Assembly (NCBI GenBank): GCA_009783465.1
Contig: WRDM01000027.1
Location: forward strand, 1 to 37,294
Length of the DNA stretch: 37,294 nt
DNA from: Phycisphaerae bacterium
Lineage (GTDB): Bacteria > Planctomycetota > Phycisphaerae > SM23-33
Direction: 5' to 3'
The position numbers and the translations under genes are program-made. Position 1 is the first letter of the stretch, and every line of letters starts with the position of its first letter. The notes beneath the pieces are model-generated. The model was not told the origin of the DNA, did no database searches, and saw only the letters and a list, made by a program, of their open reading frames with translations. Below are positions 30,701 to 37,294 of the stretch, one piece after another.

Positions 30701-31666
30701 GGCCTTCCGTGGGGCGTCGAATGTCGTCTGATACGCGCCGATGTCCACGCTCGGGCCTCGCTTGGTGCCGTCCATGTCGGTGGTGCCAGCCACCTTCATG
30801 CCGTTGAATTCGGCCGCACCGGTGTAGGCCGTCGTTGCGCGGGTCGGCGACCACGGCAACGGCGAGACTACGCGATAATCATGATTGGCCGCGTCCTTGA
30901 ACTCTACTGGAATCGTCTGGGAGTGGCGGTCGTACCCCGACAGGTGGAACCACGCCTCCATCTTCTTCCGTGCCGGATGGCCAGGCATTCTGCCGATGAA
31001 ATTGGTGTTGTAAATATTGTGGTCAATGGCCAGGTTTTTGTTGCCTTCGCCCAGCACGATCCCAAATGCCGCCCCGGCCACCAGATTGTTGACGATGGTC
31101 ACCTTGTCGCATTCGCTGACGCTAATGGCCGTTCCGGCGATGTCGGCAAACGTCGCATTGGCGAGGCCGCTGTTGGTGCAATCCACGAAACTGACGCCCG
31201 ACTGCGCGTCGGCGATGACGAGGTTGGATAGGTAGCACTTGCCGGCCTTGGCGACAGTCACGCCGGCCGGACAGCCCAGGATGGCGACGTCGGTTATGAT
31301 CACCGAACCCGCGCCATCGAGGACCAGCCCCGCACCCGTCGCGTTGCGGATGGTCAGTCCGCTGACGGCACCGGCGTTCCCCTCGGACGTTCCGGACAGA
31401 ACGAACCCGTTTTCAAAACCGGCCGCGTCGATGATGGTCTTGCCGTATCCCTGTCCGTGCACTTGCACGCCGGCGGGAATTTTGACGTTGCCCAATTTGA
31501 ACGTGCCTTCGCCGAGCATGACGCTCGCGCCCGGTTTGGCGGCCTGAATTTTCGCCGCCGCGTTGCTGTCGTTCGCGGCAATCTCCGCCGCCCGCGCGGG
31601 GCCGGTCACGGAAAGAACAGTCGCCAACGCCGCCGCCACGGCCAGTGTGCCAAAACGCGTCATCAT
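27725..31666 (-). CDS. large secreted protein: beta-helix, NHL-like propeller and CBM9-like domain
   Basis: A 1313-residue exported protein. A signal peptide (residues 1-26, ending ARA) leads into a right-handed parallel beta-helix at about 30-290 (repeating GLTIRNATGAGLVLDGAG, VTIVNNLVAGAAFGIVLGEG), the fold of pectate lyases and other polysaccharide-active proteins. An Ig/FlgD-like segment (LPKGTYEYWLPSRDWQGREI) follows, then a long run of NHL- or BamB-like strands (about 420-1080). The C-terminal 190 residues resemble a CBM9/DOMON sugar-binding fold (KELPADGDLAKWRTL, DKLFVQIIKFDD, YLHDGAEMCING). The ATG at 31666 was chosen for its AGGAG site and good promoter; the frame open further upstream is antisense to the GH65 gene. 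It is divergent from that gene, suggesting shared use in glycan breakdown. Catalytic residues cannot be placed. Confidence 0.85.
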   Translation of the reverse strand: MMTRFGTLAVAAALATVLSVTGPARAAEIAANDSNAAAKIQAAKPGASVMLGEGTFKLGNVKIPAGVQVHGQGYGKTIIDAAGFENGFVLSGTSEGNAGAVSGLTIRNATGAGLVLDGAGSVIITDVAILGCPAGVTVAKAGKCYLSNLVIADAQSGVSFVDCTNSGLANATFADIAGTAISVSECDKVTIVNNLVAGAAFGIVLGEGNKNLAIDHNIYNTNFIGRMPGHPARKKMEAWFHLSGYDRHSQTIPVEFKDAANHDYRVVSPLPWSPTRATTAYTGAAEFNGMKVAGTTDMDGTKRGPSVDIGAYQTTFDAPRKADGTFEVKSGAGVTSAGLFTKDGVCVQYLFQNTPLPKGTYEYWLPSRDWQGREIKPGDYELRLVEADMKLRYVAAAGNGDAETSKKRSNNSAKRYSLDPQAAAFTADGRIVFVQSGFESGEHVRLFTPDMGDITWSMKGSGHAVGVAVDNETKLAYVLRQPEVRADQPARPCSLLRFEIDTGKPAPFKSGSFEKSFDEIKGAGGMTLLGDKMYISEPAANKVHILTVAADDITITGGFDVTEPTQIAADEKTGHVWVIGGNDGHAGITLLYAFDAAGKEVARSRGPALEPRAIAADNGRLTLYTPLTNTVTVYEIVNGKEFKLLRTIGVGGEGYGKIQGDKFWSPSRLALGKDGQLLVIDAPRTMLFDAEGKLVRQMLGMWGQAIGYGLFAGDDRMHFFNINGEYDIILDAKKQTWEPGTRWKYTMTSATPNFCYAAGEKTFAIYPAREKDQPQYLYITRMESDTGTARVMSRYGVDDQGLFRQSANAEGIVADDAAREYQKDAEGQPIVANFINERGFSNVDFRADGAIAIPLRKHVQIIPMTGLDANGVPVYDFTKMQIVTALADGQTTFTSPYDLTTIDDVSIAEDMTYFEDGSFIASMSTRSGPGPDLCTAHANSTNMAGFDAKGNMRWFSATNPFGLKMGLYGIVTLGEITFAGRGAICEWETMDRDGLGTGTLGTPADMGWGGMWLDNHRQTQAFIGNDGKPYLIAGDYVAQAYHWLALEGHDKLIHQRVPVTIDAALAAVLAKEPALPVAHYPVPQPPKFTIKKIDKELPADGDLAKWRTLGIKPIVIGPDQTVKNDPRDTSAVIRMAHNGDKLFVQIIKFDDVLTFHQRHIGAHYLHDGAEMCINGFYSGWKYNVTRLNGEDVVYRDRFMESRSDFLTTTQCPRKITLLDNARDVEERKMLEAARGLDMSGCKVMLIEFTLTPDAIRDMNGQQMEFGGGKSFRVGFMINDGDVPGADLMNIITWPVMYGTFSFVEEGFATATFE

Positions 31667-31714
31667 GTGCAGGTCTCCTGTGAACAAATCGGTCGCGGTC
31701 GAATGCAGGATGGC

Positions 31715-31743
31715 ATTATACATACATGCCCTGTCGTCGAAAA
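31715..31743 (-). promoter_or_regulatory. sigma-70-type promoter of the beta-helix gene
   Basis: On the minus strand TTTTCG, 17 bases, TATAAT (a perfect -10). It gives a leader of about 40 bases with an AGGAG site. Confidence 0.6.
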
Positions 31744-31762
31744 CGTCGGACGAAAATAGACG

Positions 31763-31792
31763 TTGCCGTCCCGGCGGAACGGGGTTTATACT
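31763..31792 (+). promoter_or_regulatory. sigma-70-type promoter of the GH65-type gene
   Basis: TTGCCG (31763-31768), 18 bases, TATACT (31787-31792). Its -35 box lies 20 bases from that of the divergent gene, so the two promoters are back to back and could answer to one regulator. Confidence 0.6.
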
Positions 31793-31858
31793 GCACGCGA
31801 TCGCGAGGCGTTTCGCGCGGCGTCGGACGCCGTCGGCCATCGCATCCAGGGAGTTTCC

Positions 31859-33937
31859 ATGCCCGACAATCTTCTGGTTTCGGAGGTTCGTGACAAGGCC
31901 CTTCAGGCGCATTTGGCCAATGGACATGTTGGTTTGCAAGGGAGCAGTTCCGGGCTGGCCCCGGCCCGGAGTTTCATGGTCGGGATCAGCGATCTGACTC
32001 CGAACGACCACTACCGCATGGCCTGTCTGCCGGCGTGGAACGGCGTCGCCGTCCGCGTCGGCGGTGATACGCTCGAAGACGCGTTTGGCCGGGGCGACGT
32101 CGACGGGTACCGCCAGACGCTCGACATCGGCACGGCCCGCCTGGTGACGGAATACCGCGCGGGCGTCGGCGGGGTTGCGTTGCGTGTCCGCGTGGAGACG
32201 TGGCTGTCCCGGGCCGACCGGTTCCTCGCCTGCCAGCGTGTGACCCTGTCGGCGGACCGGACCGCGAAGGTTGGTGTGTCCGTCGGGATTTGCCCCTGGC
32301 CAGCGCCGACGGAGCGGTATCCGTTCCGTTCCCTGGTCTGGCCCCACCCGGACTACCCGAAGGATTTCGAGTGCGGATTTTATAACAAACGCATGTCCTA
32401 CGCATGGCGGCCTGGGCACATGGACGTCGTTCGGACGCTGGCGCGCCCAGCGGACGCCTGCTGGGCCGTGTCCGCCGTGGCGGCTGGTAATGGGCCTGCG
32501 GTCGGCGTGGCGGTGGCGGCTCGCGCTGCGGGAACGCCGGCGCGGGGGGACGTGGAGACTGCCGGCGAATACGAACTGTCGCTGGGGACGGAGCCTACGA
32601 CCGTCGAACTATACGCTGCCTTCAGCCGGGACGGCTTGGCCGATGGACTGGCCGAGACGGCCATCCGGCGGGCCGTCGCCGCCCGTGCACGTGGGCTCGA
32701 TGCGCTGTGGGCCGATCACGCGGCCGTCTGGGCGGAACTCTGGCGAGGCGACATCCTGGTCGAGGGCGACGACACCATCGCCCGGCAGGCCCGCGCCGAT
32801 CTTTTTCAACTGTACCAGAACCAGCCCGTCGACGACCGCTACCCGATGCAGATCATGGGCATCGCCTCGCCGGGTTATTACGGCGGATGCTTCTGGGATT
32901 GCGACGTCTACACGCTGCCGGCACTGCTGCCGTTCGGCCCGGAGCGGACCCTCGGCACGCTGCATTTCCGCAAGCGGACTTTGTCGACCGCCATGCGAAA
33001 CGCCACCCGCGACGGCCTTCGGGGCGCCCGTTACTCGGGGATCAGCGAACTCGTCGAGGGGGAGGAGAACTGTCTGGGGCACTCGGCGATGGCCCGCGGC
33101 GAAATCCACATCAGCGCCGCCGTCGCCATCGGGGCATGGAACACCTACTGCGCCACCGGGGACCGCTCCCTGTTGCGTGCGGACGCCTGGCCGGTGCTGG
33201 AGGCGGTGGCGGACTATTTCGCCTCGCGCGTGACGTGGGTACCGTGGGAAAACCGCTACGAACTCCTGCATGTGTATTCCGCCGTCGAACACCTCGGTAA
33301 CGTTCACAATTGCCTCTACACCAACGCGGCGGTCAAGAAAGCCTTACGGATTGCCGCCCGCGCAGCGGAACGTTGCGGTTTCGCGCCCGATCCCGCCTGG
33401 ACGACCGTGGCCGAGCGGCTCCACCTGCCGTTCAACCGCGCAACGGGCCTGTTCCAGGGCAACAGCGGCAGCGACAAACCCTGCGAACACCGCTGGCTGG
33501 AGACCAGCAGCTATTTTCTCGCGGACCTGCCCGCCACGCCGGCACAACTGGCCGACGCCATCTCCGTGCCGCCGATTCACTGGGACATGTCCTATCACGC
33601 CGCCATCGCCGCACAGGCCGGCGACGCCCGGCGGATGCGGGCATACCTGGACCATCAGGCGACCAATTTCTCGAAGCCGGAATCGTTCCTCCAACGCACG
33701 GAAATCGCCGGCAACGACGCCGGCCCGTACCTCACCGGCTGCGGCACGATGCTCCAAAACCTGCTCCTCGGCGCCGGCGGCCTGCGCTGGACCGAGGCGG
33801 GCCTGACCCCGACCTTCGCTCCCTGCCTTCCGGAAGGCATCCGCCGGATCGACTTCCCGCGCCTGTCCTGGCACGGCACCGAACGCTCGGCGTCGATCAC
33901 CCCGTCCAGGGGAATCGTGTTCGACAGCCTGGCATGA
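31859..33937 (+). CDS. glycoside hydrolase family 65-type enzyme (disaccharide phosphorylase/glucosidase-like)
   Basis: A 692-residue cytosolic-type protein (no signal peptide) with the GH65 plan: an N-terminal beta-sandwich (to about 250), then an (alpha/alpha)6 barrel. Barrel signatures are FWDCDVYTLPALLPFGPE (normally FWDxExxxxP), GARYSGISELVEGEEN, and EHLGNVHNCLYTNAAVKKAL, which matches the catalytic GPDEYH...NNAYTN segment: Glu477 stands in the place of the general acid although the GPD before it is changed to SAV. GH65 includes maltose, trehalose and kojibiose phosphorylases and some glucosidases; which applies is not known. An AGGGAG site fixes the ATG at 31859. It probably handles sugars released with the divergent secreted protein. 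Confidence 0.8.
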   Translation: MPDNLLVSEVRDKALQAHLANGHVGLQGSSSGLAPARSFMVGISDLTPNDHYRMACLPAWNGVAVRVGGDTLEDAFGRGDVDGYRQTLDIGTARLVTEYRAGVGGVALRVRVETWLSRADRFLACQRVTLSADRTAKVGVSVGICPWPAPTERYPFRSLVWPHPDYPKDFECGFYNKRMSYAWRPGHMDVVRTLARPADACWAVSAVAAGNGPAVGVAVAARAAGTPARGDVETAGEYELSLGTEPTTVELYAAFSRDGLADGLAETAIRRAVAARARGLDALWADHAAVWAELWRGDILVEGDDTIARQARADLFQLYQNQPVDDRYPMQIMGIASPGYYGGCFWDCDVYTLPALLPFGPERTLGTLHFRKRTLSTAMRNATRDGLRGARYSGISELVEGEENCLGHSAMARGEIHISAAVAIGAWNTYCATGDRSLLRADAWPVLEAVADYFASRVTWVPWENRYELLHVYSAVEHLGNVHNCLYTNAAVKKALRIAARAAERCGFAPDPAWTTVAERLHLPFNRATGLFQGNSGSDKPCEHRWLETSSYFLADLPATPAQLADAISVPPIHWDMSYHAAIAAQAGDARRMRAYLDHQATNFSKPESFLQRTEIAGNDAGPYLTGCGTMLQNLLLGAGGLRWTEAGLTPTFAPCLPEGIRRIDFPRLSWHGTERSASITPSRGIVFDSLA

Positions 33938-34053
33938 TATTCGACCGTCACCGCCGTCCACCGCCTTATCATTGCGATGGGATTCTGGCCGTACGGCTTC
34001 ACACGGTCGATATCCCACTGTTGTATTTTAATAACTTGCTTAGCAACAACGAG

Positions 34054-34640
34054 TTGCGTCTCATTTTATTATGCAGAGTTGCTGGTACGTTTGCTACTTT
34101 CGCGGGATCAATCGCCATGGCTGACCCCCCCGTCGAAACGAAAACAAACACTCCAGCCACAAACGTCGCACCAACGGCAAACACAACCAGCGCGGCGGCA
34201 TCGCCCGCAAACGTCACCGATACGACAACAGCCACCAGCGACACACCAGCCACGACCGACACTCCCGTCGCCGCACCAGCGGCAACGGGAGCCGACGCGA
34301 CACCGACAGGCCCAAGTGACATGACACCGGCCACAAACGACGCGCCAGCGTCGTCCGACAAGGCCCCGGCAACAACCGCTAACACGCCCGCCGAAACGGA
34401 CAACACGCCAGCCGACCCCGACGCCGCGACGGCGAAAACCAACAAGCAAAACACCCCGAAATGCTCCATGCCGGATTCCAGTGCAACCACCCGAGAGTTA
34501 GTGATTTGCACGGACGTTGCGGCACTCTCGACCGTTCTCGCCGAGGCCACGAAAAAAGACGAAAACATTGTGAAAGTCGATTATTTTCCCATAAAATCAG
34601 GGCAATCGGGTTCGACGGTCGAACCCCAAAGCTTTCAGTC
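34054..34640 (+). pseudogene. Thr/Pro/Ala-rich secreted ORF cut off by a palindrome
   Basis: From TTG 34054 the frame reads RLILLCRVAGTFATFAGSIA then MADPP, a possible signal peptide. About 110 residues of low-complexity Thr/Pro/Ala/Asp sequence follow, then TRELVICTDVAALSTVLAEA up to the palindrome at 34641. An alternative start is ATG 34117. There is no stop before the repeat; the frame runs on through it and antisense to the next gene to 35247, so the original 3' end is gone. The AT-rich 34018-34080 region upstream, unlike its surroundings, contains TTGCGTCTCATT, which resembles half of a Fur-type box. Function unknown. The minus-strand frame over the same bases looks like a shadow. Confidence 0.35.
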
Positions 34641-34796
34641 CGAAATCCGAAGCCCGAAATACGAAACAAATTCCAACAATTCAAACAGCAAATTCCAAAC
34701 GGCGACGCCATGTGACCTGATCACATGGCGCCGCCGTTTGTGTTTTGAAATTTTTCTGCGCTGGAATTTGTTTCGTATTTCGGGCTTCGGACTTCG
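34641..34796. repeat. 156-bp word-like palindrome ('CGAAATACGAAACAAATTCC' arms)
   Basis: Arms of about 75 bases at 34641-34715 and 34721-34796 pair closely around a 5-base loop. They start CGAAATCCGAAGCCCGAA and meet at GGCGCCATGTGA-type sequence. The middle differs between the arms in a few words (ATTCAAACAGC versus GCGCAGAAAAAT). It lies between convergent genes and ends eight bases from the PEP-CTERM stop. Confidence 0.85.
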
Positions 34797-34803
34797 AATA
34801 GTC

Positions 34804-35886
34804 CTACCGTTTTCGCCGCAGCAGCGCCAGGCCGCCCAGGGCCAGCAGGCTCATCGTGGCCGGTTCGGGGATCGTGGCGAAGGCCATCAGTTCCACGACG
34901 TGGCCGTTGAGGGCGCCGGCGTACCCTTCGATCTTGATGTAGCGAACCTGGGTCGGGTCATCGAACAGGAATTTTCCGTCGTCGCCCGCGGTCAGTGCAA
35001 GCGACTGGGTGGCGTCCCGTATCGGCGTCCATTGGCAGACGCTGCCCGTCGGATCGTCCGTCGTGACGTACACCTGCAAATGATCCCAGCCGGCCCACAT
35101 GCTGACTTGAATGCCCGTCAGCCAGGCGTCGTAACCGATGTCATACACCAGCTCGCCCATGTTGTCGGCACTGGCCCCGACAAGCCGGGCATACTCCGTG
35201 GCGTTGCCGTTCGTGGAGCGAGTGATATCCGCAAAATTTTTCGATGAAATCGGCGTTTTGCCCATCAGGATGTTGTAGCCGTCCTCATGCTGCGGAACGC
35301 CCTTGGCCCCCTCCACCGCCGCCACGAAGGCCGAAATCTCCGCGGTGGTCAGGTGGCCTTGGGCTCCGATCGAGCCATAGATCGTGTATTCGATGTATTT
35401 GACGTCCATCGCGGCAAACGAGTAGGGGTGGAACACTCGGTTGGTGATGGACGCGGAAGGCGTCACCGTGTACCAGTTCTCGTTGTCGTCGGAAACGCGA
35501 AGTTGATACGTCATGGTGCCCTGAGCCTGAACGTCGGCAAAAGCGACCGTGAGGGTATTGAGCGTATAAACCTGATCCAGTTCAATCGTCGTCGTGGCAT
35601 ACCGGCTGCCCTGCGCGTCCTCCAGGTTCCGGAGATACCAACCGCTCCGATTGCCGTCGATCAGTTGGGAGGCATCGCTGCCCGACTGAAGCGCCACCCC
35701 CGGGCTTAAAAACGGTTCGCCGAAAATCGAAGACATCGGCATCATGTCCGCGTCCAGCCGGTACGCGACATTCACGCTGTAATAGGCCGCCGATCCCGAT
35801 CCGATCACGGTGTAATCCGTCGCCGTCGCCGGACCGGCCATCATCACCGCCGCGACCGCGGCCACGATCAATGCACGTTTCATCAT
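34804..35886 (-). CDS. PEP-CTERM-sorted exported protein with two F5/8 C (discoidin)-like domains
   Basis: A 360-residue surface or matrix protein. A signal peptide (MKRALIVAAVAAVMMAGPAT) is followed by a first beta-sandwich resembling an F5/8 type C/discoidin domain (QLIDGNRSGWYL, RYATTTIELDQVYTLNTLTV, VSDDNENWYTV). A second, similar one at about 240-335 (GELVYDIGYDAWLTGIQVSM, VRYIKIEGYA) follows. The C-terminus is a PEP-CTERM signal: IPEPATM, a hydrophobic helix LSLLALGGLALL, and RRKR, which an exosortase would process; no exosortase gene is in this window. The ATG is taken at 35886 or 35883; AAGGAG gives better spacing for 35883. A clear promoter precedes it. Confidence 0.85.
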   Translation of the reverse strand: MMKRALIVAAVAAVMMAGPATATDYTVIGSGSAAYYSVNVAYRLDADMMPMSSIFGEPFLSPGVALQSGSDASQLIDGNRSGWYLRNLEDAQGSRYATTTIELDQVYTLNTLTVAFADVQAQGTMTYQLRVSDDNENWYTVTPSASITNRVFHPYSFAAMDVKYIEYTIYGSIGAQGHLTTAEISAFVAAVEGAKGVPQHEDGYNILMGKTPISSKNFADITRSTNGNATEYARLVGASADNMGELVYDIGYDAWLTGIQVSMWAGWDHLQVYVTTDDPTGSVCQWTPIRDATQSLALTAGDDGKFLFDDPTQVRYIKIEGYAGALNGHVVELMAFATIPEPATMSLLALGGLALLRRKR

Positions 35887-35928
35887 GCCTCTCCTTTTTA
35901 ATGAAAAACGTCCCAACGCAGCTTACCA

Positions 35929-35956
35929 AGCGTACCACGGTCCGCCGAAACGTCAA
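35929..35956 (-). promoter_or_regulatory. sigma-70-type promoter of the PEP-CTERM gene
   Basis: On the minus strand TTGACG, 16 bases, then TGGTACGCT, an extended -10 box. Confidence 0.6.
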
Positions 35957-35977
35957 CGCAATTTCCCAAACTGCCGC

Positions 35978-36007
35978 TTCCCACACGAGCCATGCCGTGC
36001 GTAGAAT
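35978..36007 (+). promoter_or_regulatory. possible promoter of the second URO-D-like gene
   Basis: TTCCCA (35978-35983), 18 bases, TAGAAT (36002-36007). The same unusual -35 sequence is found before the gene at 4689. It is back to back with the PEP-CTERM promoter. Confidence 0.3.
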
Positions 36008-36067
36008 ACCGCCTTCTCCGGCCGTTTGTCACGGATCGCTTGTCGCTTGAACCGAAAAGGACATCAC

Positions 36068-37165
36068 ATGGCAGAAACCTCTCATTCGATCATGAACGCC
36101 CTGTTTCGTCGGCAAAAGGCGCCTCGCATGGGCATCAAGGATCATCCCTGGGCCGACACGCTGGACAAGTGGGTGACGCAGGGGTATCCCGTTGACGACA
36201 AGGGCAAGCCGATTGACCCCATTGACCATTTCGGGTTCGACGAAGCCGGCGTGGGCGGGTGGTTCGACACGATGCCCGTTCGCGGCGTCCGCGAGGTGCT
36301 CGAAGAGACCGACGAGTGGATCGTCACGCGGAACGGCGCGGGGGCGGCCTACAAAAGCTGGAAACACAAGTCCGGCACGCCCGAGCACATGGATTTCCGC
36401 ATGACCAGCCGCGACGTGTGGGAGCGCGACTATCGGCCTGGCCTGCTGGCACTCGATCGCGGGCGGCTGGATATCGAAGGCACCAAAACCGCCCTGGCCC
36501 AGCGGCGCCAGCAAGGCAAGTGGGTCACGTTCGGCCATGTGTTTGTGTGGGAGACCATGCGGGGCAGCATGGGCGACATCTGCCTGTATGAGTCGATGGC
36601 GCTGGACAAGGGCTGGGTCCACGATTTCAATCGCGTGTACACGGACTTCTACAAGATGCACTGGCAGGCGCTGATCGACGAGGCCGGCAAACCCGACAGC
36701 ATCACGCTGTGCGAGGACATGGGCTATCGCGACCACATTTTTTGTTCGCCGGCCATGTTCGCGGAGATGATTTTTCCGTATTTCCGCGAGATGATCGAGT
36801 TTTTCCACGGCCAGGGCATCCTGGTGACGCTGCACACCTGCGGGCTGGTCGGGCCTCTGCTGGACATGATCGTCGAGATCGGCTACGACGCGCTGAATCC
36901 GATCGAGGTCAAAGCCGGCAACGACCCGCTCGAAATCGCCCGGAAATACGCGGGAAAACTGACGTTCGTCGGCGGCCTCGACGAACGCATCCTCGAAAGC
37001 CACGACCGCCACCTCATCCGCCGCGAAGTGACCCAGCTCGTCCAGGGCATGAAGGACGCGGGCGCCAGCTACGTCTTCGGCAGCGACCACTCCATCTCCA
37101 CCAACGTCGACTATCAAGACTACCTCTACGCCGTCGAAATTTTCCGGGAGCAGTGCGCGTACTGA
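36068..37165 (+). CDS. uroporphyrinogen decarboxylase (URO-D) family protein (second copy)
   Basis: A 365-residue TIM-barrel protein of the same superfamily as 1659-2765. It has LHTCG (His256, Cys258: the HxCG element), ALNPIEVKAGNDP and FVGGLDERIL, where the family has its GG(I/L)D strand. The start HSIMNALFRRQKAPRMG and tail YVFGSDHSISTNVDYQDYL resemble the many planctomycete paralogs, not HemE. A methyl-transfer or decarboxylation role is inferred only. AAAGGA before the ATG at 36068 decides the start. It is divergent from the PEP-CTERM gene with about 180 bases between. Confidence 0.85.
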   Translation: MAETSHSIMNALFRRQKAPRMGIKDHPWADTLDKWVTQGYPVDDKGKPIDPIDHFGFDEAGVGGWFDTMPVRGVREVLEETDEWIVTRNGAGAAYKSWKHKSGTPEHMDFRMTSRDVWERDYRPGLLALDRGRLDIEGTKTALAQRRQQGKWVTFGHVFVWETMRGSMGDICLYESMALDKGWVHDFNRVYTDFYKMHWQALIDEAGKPDSITLCEDMGYRDHIFCSPAMFAEMIFPYFREMIEFFHGQGILVTLHTCGLVGPLLDMIVEIGYDALNPIEVKAGNDPLEIARKYAGKLTFVGGLDERILESHDRHLIRREVTQLVQGMKDAGASYVFGSDHSISTNVDYQDYLYAVEIFREQCAY

Positions 37166-37230
37166 TCGACGCAGGGCCATCGCATCTACATTCTTTTGTT
37201 TTCGTGCGATTTTCCGCAACGGGCCGTTTT

Positions 37231-37294
37231 CAGGCTGTTAGACTGTTAGACTGTTAGGGAGAGGTTTATGAAAAATTTGGCCAAATCCTACATA
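37231..37294. repeat. left part of a word-like palindrome with TTATG..ATTTGGCC core (cut by window end)
   Basis: CAGGCTGTTAGACTGTTAG words are followed by GAGAGGTTTATGAAAAATTT and GGCCAAA, matching the core of 13551-13665. The right arm would lie beyond the window. Confidence 0.75.

Noticed and set aside
31763..31858. Upstream ATG for the GH65-type gene
   Set aside because: It overlaps the promoter; the AGGGAG site belongs to ATG 31859.
31667..32419. 250-codon N-terminal extension of the large minus-strand protein
   Set aside because: It is antisense to the GH65-type gene and would bury the signal peptide at residue 26 of the real protein.
33999..34568. Minus-strand Val/Ala-rich hydrophobic frame
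   Set aside because: It looks like the complement of the Thr/Pro/Ala-rich plus-strand frame and has no ribosome site; neither is certain, but the plus strand has a signal-peptide-like start.

Overview
The window looks like a GC-rich chromosomal segment from the Planctomycetota, probably a Phycisphaerae-like lineage. The evidence is a prepilin-type pseudopilin of the planctomycete style, a PEP-CTERM surface protein, uroporphyrinogen-decarboxylase-like and Gfo/Idh/MocA paralogs, a baeRF7 protein, a TPR/peptidase-MA protein, and gene spacers full of palindromic repeats. The assignment rests on gene content only; no rRNA or tRNA gene is visible. Housekeeping genes present are cmk, plsC, pgk, rlmN and arfB, so most of this is ordinary chromosome with repeats invading it.

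Layout. 1-942: 3' part of a pseudopilin gene whose leader codons contain a tetranucleotide repeat. 943-1658: terminator and two palindromic elements. 1659-4305 (minus): cmk, plsC and a URO-D-like gene. 4689-7317 (plus): a Gfo/Idh/MocA oxidoreductase and a dihydroorotate-dehydrogenase-like protein, set among palindromes. 7527-13389 (plus): a probable isoprenoid cluster: ferredoxin-domain protein, radical SAM enzyme, DUF116-polyprenyl synthase fusion, prenyltransferase-like barrel protein and small ferredoxin. 13733-18208: TPR/peptidase-MA protein and baeRF7. 18483-22522: pgk, a BamB-like propeller protein, arfB and a DUF962/Mpo1-like protein. 23455-26939: sigma factor, second Gfo/Idh/MocA enzyme, rlmN. 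26980-27724: phage and integrase-type gene remnants. 27725-33937: a 1313-residue secreted beta-helix/propeller/CBM9-like protein divergent from a GH65-type enzyme. 34054-37294: a Thr/Pro/Ala-rich ORF truncated by a palindrome, a PEP-CTERM protein, and a second URO-D-like protein.

Two things stand out. First, the 7.5-13.4 kb cluster joins two redox/radical proteins to a cysteine-rich DUF116 domain fused to a long-chain-type trans-prenyl synthase and a prenyltransferase-fold protein. I read it as an uncharacterised anaerobic isoprenoid-modification pathway; product and order of reactions are unknown. Second, the spacers hold several families of long palindromes: (i) 220-370 bp modular nested palindromes with exchangeable cores, (ii) 'word-like' palindromes whose arms are degenerate short-period repeats and which share fixed cores or flanks while the arm words differ, and (iii) small double hairpins, one of which sits in frame inside the ferredoxin-domain gene. 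Several host genes take their stop codon from these repeats.

Promoter-like sites of the form TAnnCT lie exactly six bases before the ATG of three genes that lack a Shine-Dalgarno sequence, which suggests leaderless transcripts. Other genes have ordinary AGGAG-type sites. All function calls are by reading the sequence; no database search was run.
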